This document shows positions 46,407 to 57,960 of a stretch of 64,000 nt of DNA, piece by piece. Numbering within the stretch: the first letter of the stretch is position 1; each line of letters starts with the position of its first letter. Source of the stretch: Linum tenue (lineage: Eukaryota; Streptophyta; Magnoliopsida; Malpighiales; Linaceae); contig CAMGYJ010000008.1 of assembly GCA_946122785.1 (NCBI GenBank), positions 62,044,877 to 62,108,876 on the forward strand. The letters are read 5' to 3'. Below the pieces are notes generated by a model, which had not been told where the DNA came from, searched no databases, and saw only the letters and a program-made list of their open reading frames with translations. The translations under genes were made by a program, and so were the position numbers.

Positions 46407-47620
46407 TTGGAAATGCCTATTGTGGAGGAAGAGATGGAGATGGAAGACCGCATTAAGAGCAAGGGGCAGCAAATATCCAGCATACAAGAAAGCCTGGGTC
46501 AGATCTTGGCAATGTTCAAAGAGAAGAGCACGTCCGAAAAGGAAAAGGACTTGTCGGAAAGCTCAATAAGGCAGAAGACGAAGGGTAGGGAAAGGGAAGA
46601 GGATCCTGGCAGCCCTGCTCAGATAGAAGGCGAGGAGTCCGAAAAAGAAGAGAGCGGGGAAGATCTCAGTTTGGGTTTTCTAGAGGAGCACCTCAGACCG
46701 TCGTATGGAAAAGGAAAGACGCATAACAACATACTCCAAAAACCCCTAGCCAAAAGCTTGTTCAGGACACAGGTCCCACCCAACTTCTCGTCGCTGGGGC
46801 TGCCAACTTACGATGGGACTTCATATCCTACGGACCATCTAAGCGCCTTCATGCTCAAAATGCAACTGATCAACGCCTCGAACGCAGATCTATGCAAGGC
46901 GTTCCCAGTCATGTTTGGCGATCAGTGCCGAACCTGGTACACCTCCCTGCCAGAAGGGATAATTGAGAAGTTCAAACAGTTTGTCACGCTGTTTTCATCA
47001 AAGTTCGCGTCCCAGAGAAGAAGGAAGCTCACCGTGTCAGCGCTTATCAACTGCAAGCAGGGAGGAGAAGAGACGCTGACGAGCTTCTACGATAGGTGGA
47101 ACACCATAGCCTGCGAAGTGCAAGGAATCTCACCAAGCATAGCGGCGGGTAACCTACGAATGTCGACACACAGTTGCGAGCTAAAGAGAGCTCTTATAAA
47201 AAAAGAGCACGTGTTGAAGTCTTGGCGCCTGATCTGGATCGCCTAGTTAGGAAAGAGATTCTGCCAAAAGAAGCGCTAATAGCGGAAGACGGAGCCAAGC
47301 GCATCAACCCCAGAGTTGAGAAAGCTGAGAAAAAAGAATGAGGATCGCCAAAGAGAAGAGGGCGCTCACCAGACAGGAGAAATTATAAGCCGCGATACTC
47401 CAACCGCCACAACAGGCGCGAAGTGTTTACTACTAACAAAGAAGAGATGCGAGGGGAACGAAGTAGTACGAAGGAGGCGCACCAGACACATAGGGAAGAA
47501 GACGACTGAAAGTGGTGTGACTAGCACCAGATGCCCACTCACGACACCGCAGAGTGTCGTGAGTTCAAATCTAGCCTCAAATACCTAGAGCCTGGGGACT
47601 TGAAGAACCACTAGGATACC
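46407..47620 (+). pseudogene. Element A gag
   Basis: The open frame 46407-47246 encodes a coiled and acidic N-terminus, then the retrotransposon gag core: LGLPTYDGTSYPTDHLSAFM, CRTWYTSLPEGII, ETLTSFYDRWNTIACEV. After about 47200 (SCELKRALIKKEHVL) it shifts frame, and the C-terminal part reads in pieces to about 47620. Gag would assemble the particle; this copy is frameshifted. Confidence 0.82.
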
Positions 47621-47979
47621 TGACCTAATCGCCACAAAAGAAGGCAGGAAAAGGAGAGATCGTCGAGTTCGAGAAGGAGATCTCACATACCAAGGAGAAA
47701 AAGGTCAAGGTCGCCGAGGAGGGAGAAGTCTCCACGTCGAGAGCGCTTGCCGCCTCCGCCGAGAAGGTCTCCTCCCCGTCGACAACCTCGTCTAAACGAA
47801 GATGATGTGGAGGTCATAACAATAGCAGGAGGGCGCAAACGCCCCAGAACGCAAGGGGACCGCCTGGTCTGGTGCTTGAATGTTCACAGGAGCGAACATG
47901 TGGAGATTAGCTTCGCGCCCTCAGAACTAGCAGCCGAAGAGTGTGGACAAGACCCGCTGGTGATCTCTTTTTGAACAAG

Positions 47980-50839
47980 AAAGTTCAAAGTCACAAGGGC
48001 GCTGGTAGATAACGGAAGCTCAACAGATATCTTATTCTATTCCACACTCAAGAGCATGAAGAAGAGTATACAAGATCTTAAGCCGTCGGCGACCAGCCTC
48101 ATGGGATTCTCAGGCTCGAAAATCCAAGTGTTGGGAGTCATGAAAATACGCCTCATGGACTTCCACGTGGCCGATTGCCCGTCGGCCTACAATGCGATCC
48201 TAGGGCGTGGATTACTGTCAACATTCTCAGCGGTCCCATCCACATGTCATCAGATGCTCAAATTTCCTACGGGAGAAAATGTTGCACGTGTCTTGGGAAA
48301 CACCCTGAAGCGGTTGAAGAAGTCGACCTGGTTGATACACGAGGAAGCCATCCCCGCTCAGAAGCGGTTGAAGAGGATGCAGCGGTGGTCCTCAGTGAAG
48401 AAGAGCCCAAAAAGAAGGTCAGAATCTCATCTCACCTCTCAGAAGAGAAGGCGTGGGAGCTATTGGCTCTTCTCAACGATTACAAAGATCTGTTTGCGTG
48501 GTCCTCAGAGGACATGCCGAGCGTCTCTAGGGAGCTCGCTGAGTTGTCGGTAAAACGTAGGTCCAAGCCCATACAACAAAGAAGGAGAAACGCCTCATTG
48601 GAGAAGCAAATGACATTGGAAGAGGAAGTGAAGCGGTTGCTGAAGGCGAGATTCATAAGGGAGGTCAAGTATCCAACGTGGCTAGCAAACCCGATGTTTG
48701 TCCGCAAAGCATCAGGATTGTGGCGAATGTGCATAGACTTTACAAACCTTAATGCGGCTTGTCCCAAGGATGCATACCCTCTCCCGCGGATAGACCAACT
48801 TATGGACGCGACCGCCAACCACGAAAGTATGAGGTTCCTAGATATGTTCTTCGGATACCACCAAATTCGGTTATCCGAAGAAGATCAAGAGAAAACTGCT
48901 TTCATGACCCACATGGGAAACTTCTGCTACACAGTCATGCACTTCGGACTGAAGAACGCAGGAGCCACATATCAGAGAATGATAGACGCCGTCTTCAAGA
49001 AGTAGTTGAGAAAAAACGTGGAAGCATACGTCGACGACGTCCTCGTCAAAAGCAAAAAGGAGGATGACCACCTCAAAGACTGGAAGGAAACTTTCGAATC
49101 TTTGAGAAGCAAACCCAAAGCAAATAGAAGCCATAACCAACTTAAAACCGCCGAAGACGGTCAAGGAAATCCCAAGGACATCAGACAAGTGTGTCCAGTT
49201 CTTTCAAATGCTGAAAAAATTCGGCATCACGACTACAATGGAGCGCTGAGTGCAACAAAGCTTTCTTCCAGCTAATAGAGCAACTAGTCTCACCGCCAAT
49301 TCTAAGCGCCAAGCTCTAAAATGAACCTCTGTATCTTTACTTGGTGGTCTCTGAGCAAGCGGTTAGCTTAGTCCTGGTGCGTAGATCCGAGGATGGCTCT
49401 GACCATCCCGTTTACTACGTCAGCAAGGCGCTTCTCCCAGCAAAAACATGGTACATGCCAATAGAAAAGGCGGTCCTCGTCGTCGTTTCGGCCTCAAGAA
49501 AGCTGCGCCCATACTTCCAGGAACACCATATCACGGTTCTCTCGAACCTCCCACTGAAAAAGATCCTAAAGGGAATGGACGTGTCTGGAAGAATGACCAA
49601 GTGGGCGGTCGAACTAAGCGAGCATGACATTGCATACGCTCCACGACCCTCTATCAAAGGGCAGGTGCTCGCAGATTTCGTCGTCGAAGGCTTTAGCTTG
49701 GAGGCCACCGAATATAAGGAATAAGCAGTGGTGTGGGGCCTTTTCATCGATGGAGCCGCATGAAAAGGAGGAGCATGGGCAGGAATTGTTATCAAAATGC
49801 CTAAGGAGTGATACATGAAATCTCACACAGGTTTCACGAACCGAAAACCAACAATGTAGCTAAGTACGAGGCACTACTGAGCGGTTTGAAGATCGCCATA
49901 AATTTGGGAGCCTCTCATCTGCACATCTACTCTGACTCGCTATTGGTAGTCAACCAGGTTATGGAAAATTATGAGGTAAAAGAAGAAGCTCTCACAAAGT
50001 TTGCAGGACAGATCAAATGCATCTTGTCCCGATTGGAAACCTGGAAGTGGGAACATATAAGGAGGGAAGATAATCCCCATGCCGACGCCCTATCCAAACT
50101 AGCAACCGCAATGGACTTCGAGGGGGGACCGCCAGGTAACCGTAACAAAGGAGGCTGGTTCTAGCTATGATGTCATGACCGTGGAAGGCGGGATCCGCGA
50201 CTGATGCTCTCCGCTGGTCGACTACCTGCAAAGGGATGTGGTCCCACAGACACTGTCTTAGCCAAGGCACTAAGACGGAAGGCGGCTCACTACACCATAA
50301 TTGAAGGGTAGTTGTGCAAAAGATCTTTCTCGGGAACATACTTGAAGTGCCTTGGACCAGAAGAAGCAAAATGGGTAATAAGAGAAATACACCAAGGCAC
50401 TTGCGCGTCGCATTCTGGACCAAGAAGCCTTGAGAGAATGGTGTTACTACAAGTGTACTACTGGCGACCGTAAAGAAGGACACGATGGAGGCGGTCCAAG
50501 GATGACACGAGTGCCAAGTCCATGCCAGCAAGCAACACATGCCCAGCGAGCAGCTGAAGAGCATCATAGGACCATGGTCATTCGCACAGTGGGGCCTAGA
50601 TCTATTGGGACCATTCCCCACGGCTCATCTGGACAAGAAGTACTTGGTGGTCGCCGTAGACTACTTCACAAAGTGGATAGAAGTGGAACCGCTCGACACA
50701 ATCACAAGCGCCAAGATCCAAAAGTTCTTTTTCAACAACATAATGTAACGTTCGGAACGCCTCATACTATAATCACTTATCATGGTACGTAGTTTGATTG
50801 GAGACCGTTCGAGAACTTATGTGCCAGAAACTGTATCAT
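47980..50839 (+). pseudogene. Element A pol: protease, RT, RNase H, archaeal-type RNase H, partial integrase
   Basis: The protease motif ALVDNGSSTDILF is near 48000-48038. RT spans about 48430-49050, with WRMCIDFTNLNAACPKDAYP, HFGLKNAGATYQRMI, a stop at 49003 and the catalytic YVDD at 49027-49038. RNase H 1 is at 49341-49720 (LVVSEQAVSLVLVRRSEDGS). The second RNase H is at 49730-50130 (LFIDGAA, stop, then KYEALLSGLKIA and IYSDSLLVVNQV). The integrase zinc-binding region and core follow at 50380-50839 (WGLDLLGPFPTAHLDKKYLV, VDYFTKWIEVEPLD). A TAG at 50790 replaces an expected Gln, and element B cuts the frame at 50839. Confidence 0.88.
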
Positions 50840-52187
50840 TGATAGACCGTTATTTACACATGTTTTTACCCTCGTTCTTACACCGTTTGAGGTGTTGATT
50901 CTCGTGTTTTAGGCCAATTTCACGCTAGGTTGTGCTTGTTTGTGATATTTCAGGTCCTAGTACGTGAATGGAGGCTTGGGAGCGAGTCTGGGGTCGATTG
51001 GACGAAGATCGGACGCGTGGCGAGGTGTCAAGGAAGCTGCACGGGCACAAACAACCTTCACACGGCCGTGCCATTGAGAACCCTGGCCGTGTGATTTCTG
51101 CCGAGGCCGAGCACGGGCAGACTGGAATTCTCACACGGCCGTGCAACCCTGGCCGTGTGAGATGGCTGAAGGTCGACTAATCCATACGCCGCCTTTTGAC
51201 TCGCACGGGCAAAGTGGTGAGCCACACGGCCGTGTGGCCTGGCCGTGCGAGTCGGGAAATTCTGGTTTTAGAGCCTATTCCGAGCCAAAAGGGGGAGAAT
51301 CGAGTTTTCAAAGCAAAAACAGAGCCCTAGAGAGAGAAAGTACGAAGAACACATCCTAGAAGCTATCTTGGAGCTGGGTTTCGTCGAATCGAGCTTGGAG
51401 ATCGTCATAGGAGTGTAAATGATCATCCCGGAGCAGATTTTCCTCATCATTATGAGTATGACTAATTCGATTACTGTTTTCTCTTCTCTCTCTATGGAGT
51501 AGAACCCTTCTCTCACTTGGGTATGAAGAACCCTAGTTCCTTGTGTTAGGGATTTGATTGTAATAACTTGGGATGATATTACTGTTTGATTTTAATCGAA
51601 TGATGCATGTTTATTGAATTGATTGGAGTCTGATCAGCTTTTCTCGATTTCTGCTGCAACCTGAGATAGATAGAATCTGATTAGGTTGTTAGAGCCTCTT
51701 CATTCGATAGTAGGAGATTGGCTATACGAGAGTTAGCCAGTTTACTGCTTTGTACTGGAATTCAATTCCAGTAGTGGAGTTCTGTGTTCATAGCCTCAGC
51801 TTCCTATCCCGGTGAAGACTAGTCGTCTGCCGGGTAGTTAGACTGAGAGGGCTTGGTCAGCTTAAGAGATTCCAAGCTACTGTCGGATCTTCCGCAGTCT
51901 AATCAACAGTAAATCAACCCAGGGGAATTACAATTGAACCTAACTAAGGGGCTAGGGGGACTCAATCCCGAGTGACTCTTTCCTGACTTTGAAAACCGAA
52001 CCATTTACTGCTTTCTTACTGCTTTTGCTTTCATTAACAATCACTCGAATTAGTTTGCTAGATAATAGAGAATCACGGAGTAAGCAGTAGATCTAGACCC
52101 CGGGTTGATAATATAACTTGCCTGTTACTGCATTCCCGGACTGCGATTTTACTTGGTCGCAGTTTGGTGTTGTGTTTTAGCGTGTCA
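50840..52187 (+). repeat. 5' LTR of element B
   Basis: It starts TGATAGACCGTTATTTACAC and ends TAGCGTGTCA. It holds three perfect CACGGCCGTG palindromes at 51061, 51134 and 51225 amid further CACGGGC/GGCCGTG half-sites. Its start, the CAGGTCCTAG(T/C)AC segment and its end resemble the LTR of element C. Confidence 0.8.
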
Positions 52188-52193
52188 AGTTTT

Positions 52194-52211
52194 TGGCGCC
52201 GTTGCCGGGGA
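52194..52211 (+). other. Primer-binding site of element B
   Basis: TGGCGCCGTTGCCGGGGA is complementary to the 3' end of tRNA-Asp as used by Athila-type elements. It lies 6 bp after the LTR. Confidence 0.85.
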
Positions 52212-52331
52212 CCCTCTAGATTATTGGGGAAACGTGAGAATTTGTTACTCTAGCTTTTTATTTACTGCATTTTATCTCTTCCACCTGTGTGCCTTCACGG
52301 GTTGCTTCTGCTGATTGTGTGCAGGTAGTGC

Positions 52332-53777
52332 ATGACCCGTAGCCAGTCGGGAGAACTACTACCATTAGACCAGGAGCTTGAACGAACTTGCAGGAACTTC
52401 AAGCGGGCTCTAAAGGCGCGACTGGCTGCGGAGGAGGCGCTAACACAGCTGCAGTTAGAAGAAGAGGAAGACGAGATGGCGGATCCAGAGAACCGTGATG
52501 TGATCCCGGAAGAGCAGACCATGGGATCCTACTGGACCGCTAGGGCTGCGGACATGAGGTCACCCATTCAACACCCTCATGTCCCAGCCAACAATTTTGA
52601 GGTGAGCACATCAGTAATCACCATGCTGCGCGGTTCAGTGGTGTTCCGTGGTAAGGAGGGAGAGTGCCCCCGATCACATCTCAGGCGATTCCACGAGCTC
52701 ATCGATGGAATCAAGATCAATGGGGTGCCAGCAGATGCCATCCAGCTGAGGTACTTCCCCTTCACGCTGGAGGGGCAAGCCAAGGAGTGGCTAGACACTC
52801 GACCTCCGGGCTCCATTACCACGTTCGCCAACCTGGCGGACAAGTTCCTCACCCGCTACCTTCCTCCCTCCAAGACAGCTGACCTGCAGAAGCAAATTAC
52901 CCATTTTGCTCAGGATGAGGATGAGACCATCAGAGATGCATGGGAGAGGTACAATAGTCTCTTCCTGAGGTTTCCAAATCATGGCTTCAATGATGCCTTC
53001 AAGGTGGGTACCTTCTATCACGCCCTCTTCCCGGAGGACAAGCAGCTGATTGATTCGGTCTGTGGCGGGAACATGCTGACCAAAACCCTGCCACAGCTGA
53101 ATCAACTCTTTGAGGAGATGGCGGAGAACGGTTATGATTGGGGCACTGCCAGGAGGTCGAGGAGAGCACCCAGCCGAGGTGTACATTCTGTGGGAGCCCA
53201 CCCCTCTGATTTGGTGCAGGTAGTATCGAAGCTGGTCTCAGCTATCGATCGTTCGGGGATGATTCCAGGGACCGGACAGCAGCAGGCGATGCTCTGCCAC
53301 TGGTGCGAAAGCACGCATCATACGGTGTAAGACTGCCAGGCGATGAAGGAATCAACCACACCCCAGGAGCAGGTGAACTTCATCAATAATGTCCGGCGCA
53401 ACGACCCTTACAGTAACACTTACAACGAGGGGTGGCGCCAGCATCCTAACTTCTCCTGGGGTGGGGCAAATTCCAGACCACCAGTCCCCCAGGGACCACC
53501 GGGCTTCCAGAGGCCACCATATCAGCCCAGGCAGGGGCAATTCCAGCAGCAACAACAGTCTCTTTATCAGCCCATGCAAGGGCATGCTGCTCATTCACAG
53601 CCGCGACCTTTCCAGCAGCCAGGTGCAGCCCCTGCTGCCCTAGTGCAGAATGATCAGATGGCTGAACTGCGGGACTTGGTGGGTTCTCTCGCCAGTTCTA
53701 GTGCTCAGAAATTCAACACCATTGAGCAGTTCATGGAGAAGGCCTCGGGAAAATTCCTGGCTCTTGAAGCTGGTTAG
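52332..53777 (+). pseudogene. Element B gag with stop inside the zinc knuckle
   Basis: One frame from ATG 52332 (MTRSQSGELLPLDQELERTC) covers a Glu-rich coil and the gag core (LRRFHELIDGIKINGVPADA, WLDTRPPGSITTFANLADKF, DAWERYNSLFLRFPNHGF). A CCHC knuckle follows, starting at CHWCESTHH near residue 322. TAA at 53328-53330 interrupts that knuckle two residues before its last Cys. A Gln/Pro-rich tail (53430-53640) and a coil follow. A second stop, TAG at 53775-53777, sits where CAG is expected. Gag would package the element RNA. With two point stops and otherwise clean sequence, it is recently dead. Confidence 0.87.
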
Positions 53778-53785
53778 AGGAACAC

Positions 53786-55228
53786 TGATGACTCGATATT
53801 TGCACATGTTTTCCCCTTTGTTTCTTGTTTGTTTAAGCTTGCATTATTGCTTCTTTGGCCTATTTTATGCTAGGTCGTGTTCCTTTGTCATATTTCAGGT
53901 CCTAGCACATAAAGTGAAGCATAGGCGCAAGTTTCAAGTCAATCAGAGATCAATTGGCGATTCGGGAGCAGAAACTTGGGCATGACCTGAAGAAGAATGG
54001 ATTTCTACCCCACTTTATGGACAAAGAATCATGCAATCTTGTCATGAAAAGACAGAGGACGAGACTACGAGCGTCTGGGATCAAACGACGACTGATTCGG
54101 AGTCCGAACGAGGGAGAAACGAAGCATTGAATATAGGGGAATAGGTTCGGCAGTAAAAACACGGGCGCGCCTAAATCAAAACACGGCCGTGCCCATATTT
54201 AGGCATGACCGTGTTTTGACCGACGCGCCCGAGCGTGTTCTTAACACGGGGCAAAACACGGGCGGGCAAAAGCAAAACACGGCCGTGCCCTCGACCGTGT
54301 TTTGCCCAGAATCGGGTTTTTTAACCCAAATTCGAGCCAAAGGAGAGGCAGAGCTGGGTTTTGGATCCCAAACACCCTAGGGACGAACCAAAGAGAGAGA
54401 GAGCGATTTGAGGGCATTCTTGGAGTGGAATTGGAGGATTTCTTCGCCTTGGAAGCTCGAGGAACAAGCCCGGACTTGAAGACTGATCATCTGAAGATTC
54501 TTACTGCAGTCTCTCTCTTCTCTATGGAGTAACTTCCCTTCACTTAGGTTTTGAGGAACCCTAGCCATGTTTGTTTGATTGGATGATTGTATGAGTACTC
54601 TGACTTGATAATCTTGAGTTCATATTCAATCTATGCATGTTTTCATGATTCAATTCTGCTTTAGTCGAGATTATTGATTCTGCTTTGATCCTATGAGAGC
54701 GAATACCTGATTAGGTCAATAGAGCACCATAGATTGATAGTATTGGATTGACTGCTTTAGTCGAGGGTTGATTCACTGCTTTGTATCGATTGAGAACCTC
54801 TTTCGATAGAGGGATTCTAGTTCAGAACGCCTTGATCGGTTGTTCTAGAGAAGGATACGTCCCTCTAGGCAATTGACTCAAGAGGGCCTTGTTCCTTTAG
54901 TCGAGACTCAAGGTCTAGTTAAGGATTCTCCGCATTGTGAATGAAAGTGAAACAGGTTAGAGATCATCAATCATTAATCTGGCTAGTGGCTAGGGGGAAT
55001 CATACCTAAGTGAGTTCCCAACCTGTAATTAGATTAACTTTAACTGTAGTTTGCTAGAGTAGTTTTAGTTCTTTCATCTTAATCTGTTTTGCTAGATAAT
55101 GAACTGAAGCTGAGTAATAGTAACTCTAGAGACCCGTGGATTCGATATTTATTACTTGAGCCACTATACTGCAGTCCCTTTCATTGGTTACACTTGGCCA
55201 TTGTTAGGAGTTGTGTTTTAGCGAGTCA
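53786..55228 (+). repeat. 5' LTR of element C
   Basis: It starts TGATGACTCGATATTTGCAC and ends TTAGCGAGTCA. It has two CACGGCCGTG palindromes (54182, 54278) with CACGGGC and GACCGTG half-sites around them. Confidence 0.9.
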
Positions 55229-55234
55229 AGTTTT

Positions 55235-55252
55235 TGGCGCCGTTGCCGGGGA
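55235..55252 (+). other. Primer-binding site of element C
   Basis: TGGCGCCGTTGCCGGGGA is identical to the site in element B (tRNA-Asp type) and lies 6 bp after the LTR. Confidence 0.88.
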
Positions 55253-55364
55253 CTTTCTAGAGTATTAGGAAAGGCAGAAGTTTGTTACTTTAGTGGTTTT
55301 CTTTTCTTTTCCACCCTTGCTTTTCACTTGGGTGTTTTTGTTTTTGTTGGTGCAGATCTGAATC

Positions 55365-56575
55365 ATGGATCCTCATGGCTTCTCCAATCATTGGGGGTAT
55401 CCACCACCATCCGAGTGGTATTACCCCGAGACACCCGGAGCAATCAAGGAGGAGAAGACTATGGATTCGGGTTCCAGTACCAACCCCGTTACTACGGAGT
55501 ACAATCTGACCCCTGGGCATATCAAGAACAATTTCATTACCAAGAAGACTTTCTTCCACAACCAGAAGGGCCATCAGAGCTGGAGTTACCCATGGCGGCC
55601 TTCACGGGCCATTCTGCAGAGCCATGCTACACCCCACAGCCAGACCCAAACTATGAACTGAGGCTTCTCTTGGAGCAGTTCGTTCGGGACTCCGAGAGAT
55701 GCAATCGCAAGATGGATCTTCAAATCCAAGCCCTTTCCTCTTCCGATCCCTCATTTCTCCATGATATGGAGGAGGCTGTTCAACGCTCAGCGAAGCAAAC
55801 AGAGTGGGTGGAGCAAGTTTGCTCACAACTTGCTCAAGATCACCCGTCTGCTACCATACTAGAAGAGGACGAGGAAGAAGAAGGCTACAAGGACATTGTG
55901 GAGCACACAGAAGTTGTCACGGAGAGCTCCCGTGATGATCATGATCAGGAATGTCCTGTCGTAGCCGGCCACCCTTTCCCACATCCCACACTGAGCTTTG
56001 AAGAGGTGGGCATGAGTGAGGAGATGCAAGAAGATCTCATGAAAGAAATTGCTTGGCAACTTGCTCTCCAATCCGTGCTAGAAGAAGAAGAGAGAGAAAG
56101 GGTGCAGAAAGAAGTTGTGGAGGATGACAAAAGTGAAGCAGAAGGAGTTCTTGATCATTTCCCAGGGGTGATACCACATGAAGTAAGGGAGGTTGAAGGA
56201 GCAATTGGCGTCCAGGCTGATGACGGAGTTAAGGTGGAAGAGGCTTGCACCGGCCATGAGTTGCAGGTAATATCCCCACCAAACTTCGAGGAGCTGCTTG
56301 GCAAGGACCCATTTGCAGTGTCTCTTTGCCAGACCAAGGCCACATCGACATCGGTTCCCCTTGGTGGACGCGGTGGTGGCCAATCGATGCTGTCTTATCT
56401 GGTCTGGGGCAATGAGACGAGAGAAGAGAAGAAGAGGTCTCGAGGGTGGAGACTTCATCTGCATCAAGTGCACGAGCCTTCATCACCTGCCACATCACCT
56501 GCTTGTGACTTGAGACTCCACCTCATAGATGAGAACCTCAACTTCAAGGAGGTTCTAGCATGGATCGAAACTTAG
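55365..56575 (+). CDS. Unrecognised ORF of element C (about 400 residues, one frameshift)
   Basis: The natural start is probably ATG 55365 (MDPHGFSNHWGYPPPSEWYY). A frame change near 55435 leads into the long frame that ends at 56575. The N-part is Tyr/Gln/Pro-rich, the middle is helical and acidic (LEEDEEEEGYKD), and the C-part has DPFAVSLCQTKATSTSVPLG, SRGWRLHLHQVHEPS and LIDENLNFKEVLAWIET. The C-part is matched at 11690-12190, so the ORF belongs to a family. It has no zinc knuckle or enzyme motif. It could be a diverged gag-derived or accessory protein, but I cannot name it. The upstream open frame from 55211 overlaps the LTR end and primer site and is not the likely start. Confidence 0.6.
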
Positions 56576-57960
56576 GAGCCATCGTCCGGCTCACGACGTG
56601 AAAGAAGCGCTTGTTGGGAGGCAACCCAACCAGTCGGTTTGCATTTCTTTCTCTATTTCTCCTCGGTTGAGTCAGTTTTGTTATTTGGTTTTAGATTCAA
56701 TAGCTCAACCTTTGTGAGATTTTGTGTGGTGTTTGTGTTCTGATTACTCTCTCCTCCTGGAATGCACCGCCTGCCCCGTCCATCATCATTCACCCTTGAT
56801 CTGGTAACTTCGTTCTACCCTCCTTATCTTTCCTCCATTGAGGACAATGTCGTGCTTAAGTGTGGGGGGGGGGTGTTCGATTATGTATGCGGGTGAATGC
56901 TTGGCTGTTTGTGTGTTTGGAGGCTAGTCCACTGTCCAAATTTTTAAATTTGAGGGCTCCAAGTACGTGTTTCCTTGCAAATTGCCTACTCAGTATGCTT
57001 TGAATTGACAGACTCTATAATAATGTGCAACCTAGGGAGGTAGTGTAGCACTATGGAGGATGTTGAAGTATAAGATTTTTCCTATCTAGCTCTTTGCTGT
57101 GCCAGTTGATTTTGTGAATTAGTGGAGCTAGGACCGTTGAATTCATGTGGTAATGGTGACTCTATGTGGATTGTGTTTTGGACTCGTGTATCGAACAGGG
57201 TGCTCATATAGAAAATGGGAAGCAGTTGGTCCTCCATGTCGAAATCATTGAAATCTTAAACATGGGGTAAGCCCAACGTGTGTGGCACCGTTCATTGCAC
57301 AAAATCGGGTTTTGGAAGAGATTTTAGTGATCCTTAGTGGGGTACTCCTACAAGGTGAAGCTAAGCTGTCTCTAGTACAAGTAAAATTTTCACCCGTTGA
57401 ACGGTTTGCCTACTCGAGGATGTGTTTTTAAGGGCACGGATAGAGCTTCCGACCCCCCTTAATTTCATTGACCCTCCACACGAGTTGAGGAAAAGGAGTT
57501 AAAAGAAGTACTCTGGCGAGCGCCAGATGTACAGAAATTGCTCTTGCTCGACTAATAAGGGTCGACCGTGCAAAAGACTGCAGTTGGAACCCCCGCTAAG
57601 TGAATAAAAAGGAAAAAAAAGTAAGTAAAATGAAAGTGAAAAAGGGGTTCCAACGGTGAAATGAAGTGAAAGAGCACCCCGGTACAACGAGTCCTTGGTT
57701 GTGAATGGTGTGAGTCCCTTTATCCATGAACTGACTGTCTTACTTCTACTTTTTCTCATGATCCTGGCTTGAGTCTAGTACTCGCATTGAGAGAGATAGG
57801 GAACGTCTTAGAAGACCAGTTGACCTCGTAAGCTGCTATATGATCTAGGAAATCCTCTACCGACGATCGGGGTTGTATGTTGCTATAGAGCTCTGGAGAG
57901 TTGCATTGATTTGAGTTAGGTTTGCTTGGGGACAAGCAAACGGTTAAGTGTGGGGGGATT
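56576..57960 (+). other. 3' untranslated internal region of element C with polypurine tract
   Basis: It carries the motif TTGGGAGGCAACCCAACC just after the ORF (56614-56631), shared with the 10658 remnant. It holds no further ORF I can support. The polypurine tract GTGTGGGGGGATT ends at 57960, immediately before the 3' LTR. Confidence 0.6.

Larger units (their letters stand above)
45792..50839 (+). mobile_element. Element A: Tat-lineage Ty3 retrotransposon, 3' truncated by element B
   Basis: A 5' LTR, primer site, gag, protease, RT, two RNase H domains and integrase occur in order. The second, archaeal-type RNase H after the first is diagnostic of the Tat lineage. The element stops inside integrase where element B begins at 50840. 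Stops and frameshifts break both gag and pol. The 3' LTR is not in the window. Confidence 0.88.
50840..53785 (+). mobile_element. Element B: Athila-like LTR retrotransposon, 3' truncated by element C
   Basis: The LTR, the TGGCGCCGTTGCCGGGGA primer site and a gag with zinc knuckle occur in order. Element C begins at 53786, just past a stop in gag. It is inserted in the integrase of element A. No pol remains in the window. Confidence 0.85.

Noticed and set aside
55211..55364. Upstream extension of the element C ORF to ATG 55211
   Set aside because: It would translate the LTR end and primer site. The internal ATG 55365 with a later frameshift is more plausible.
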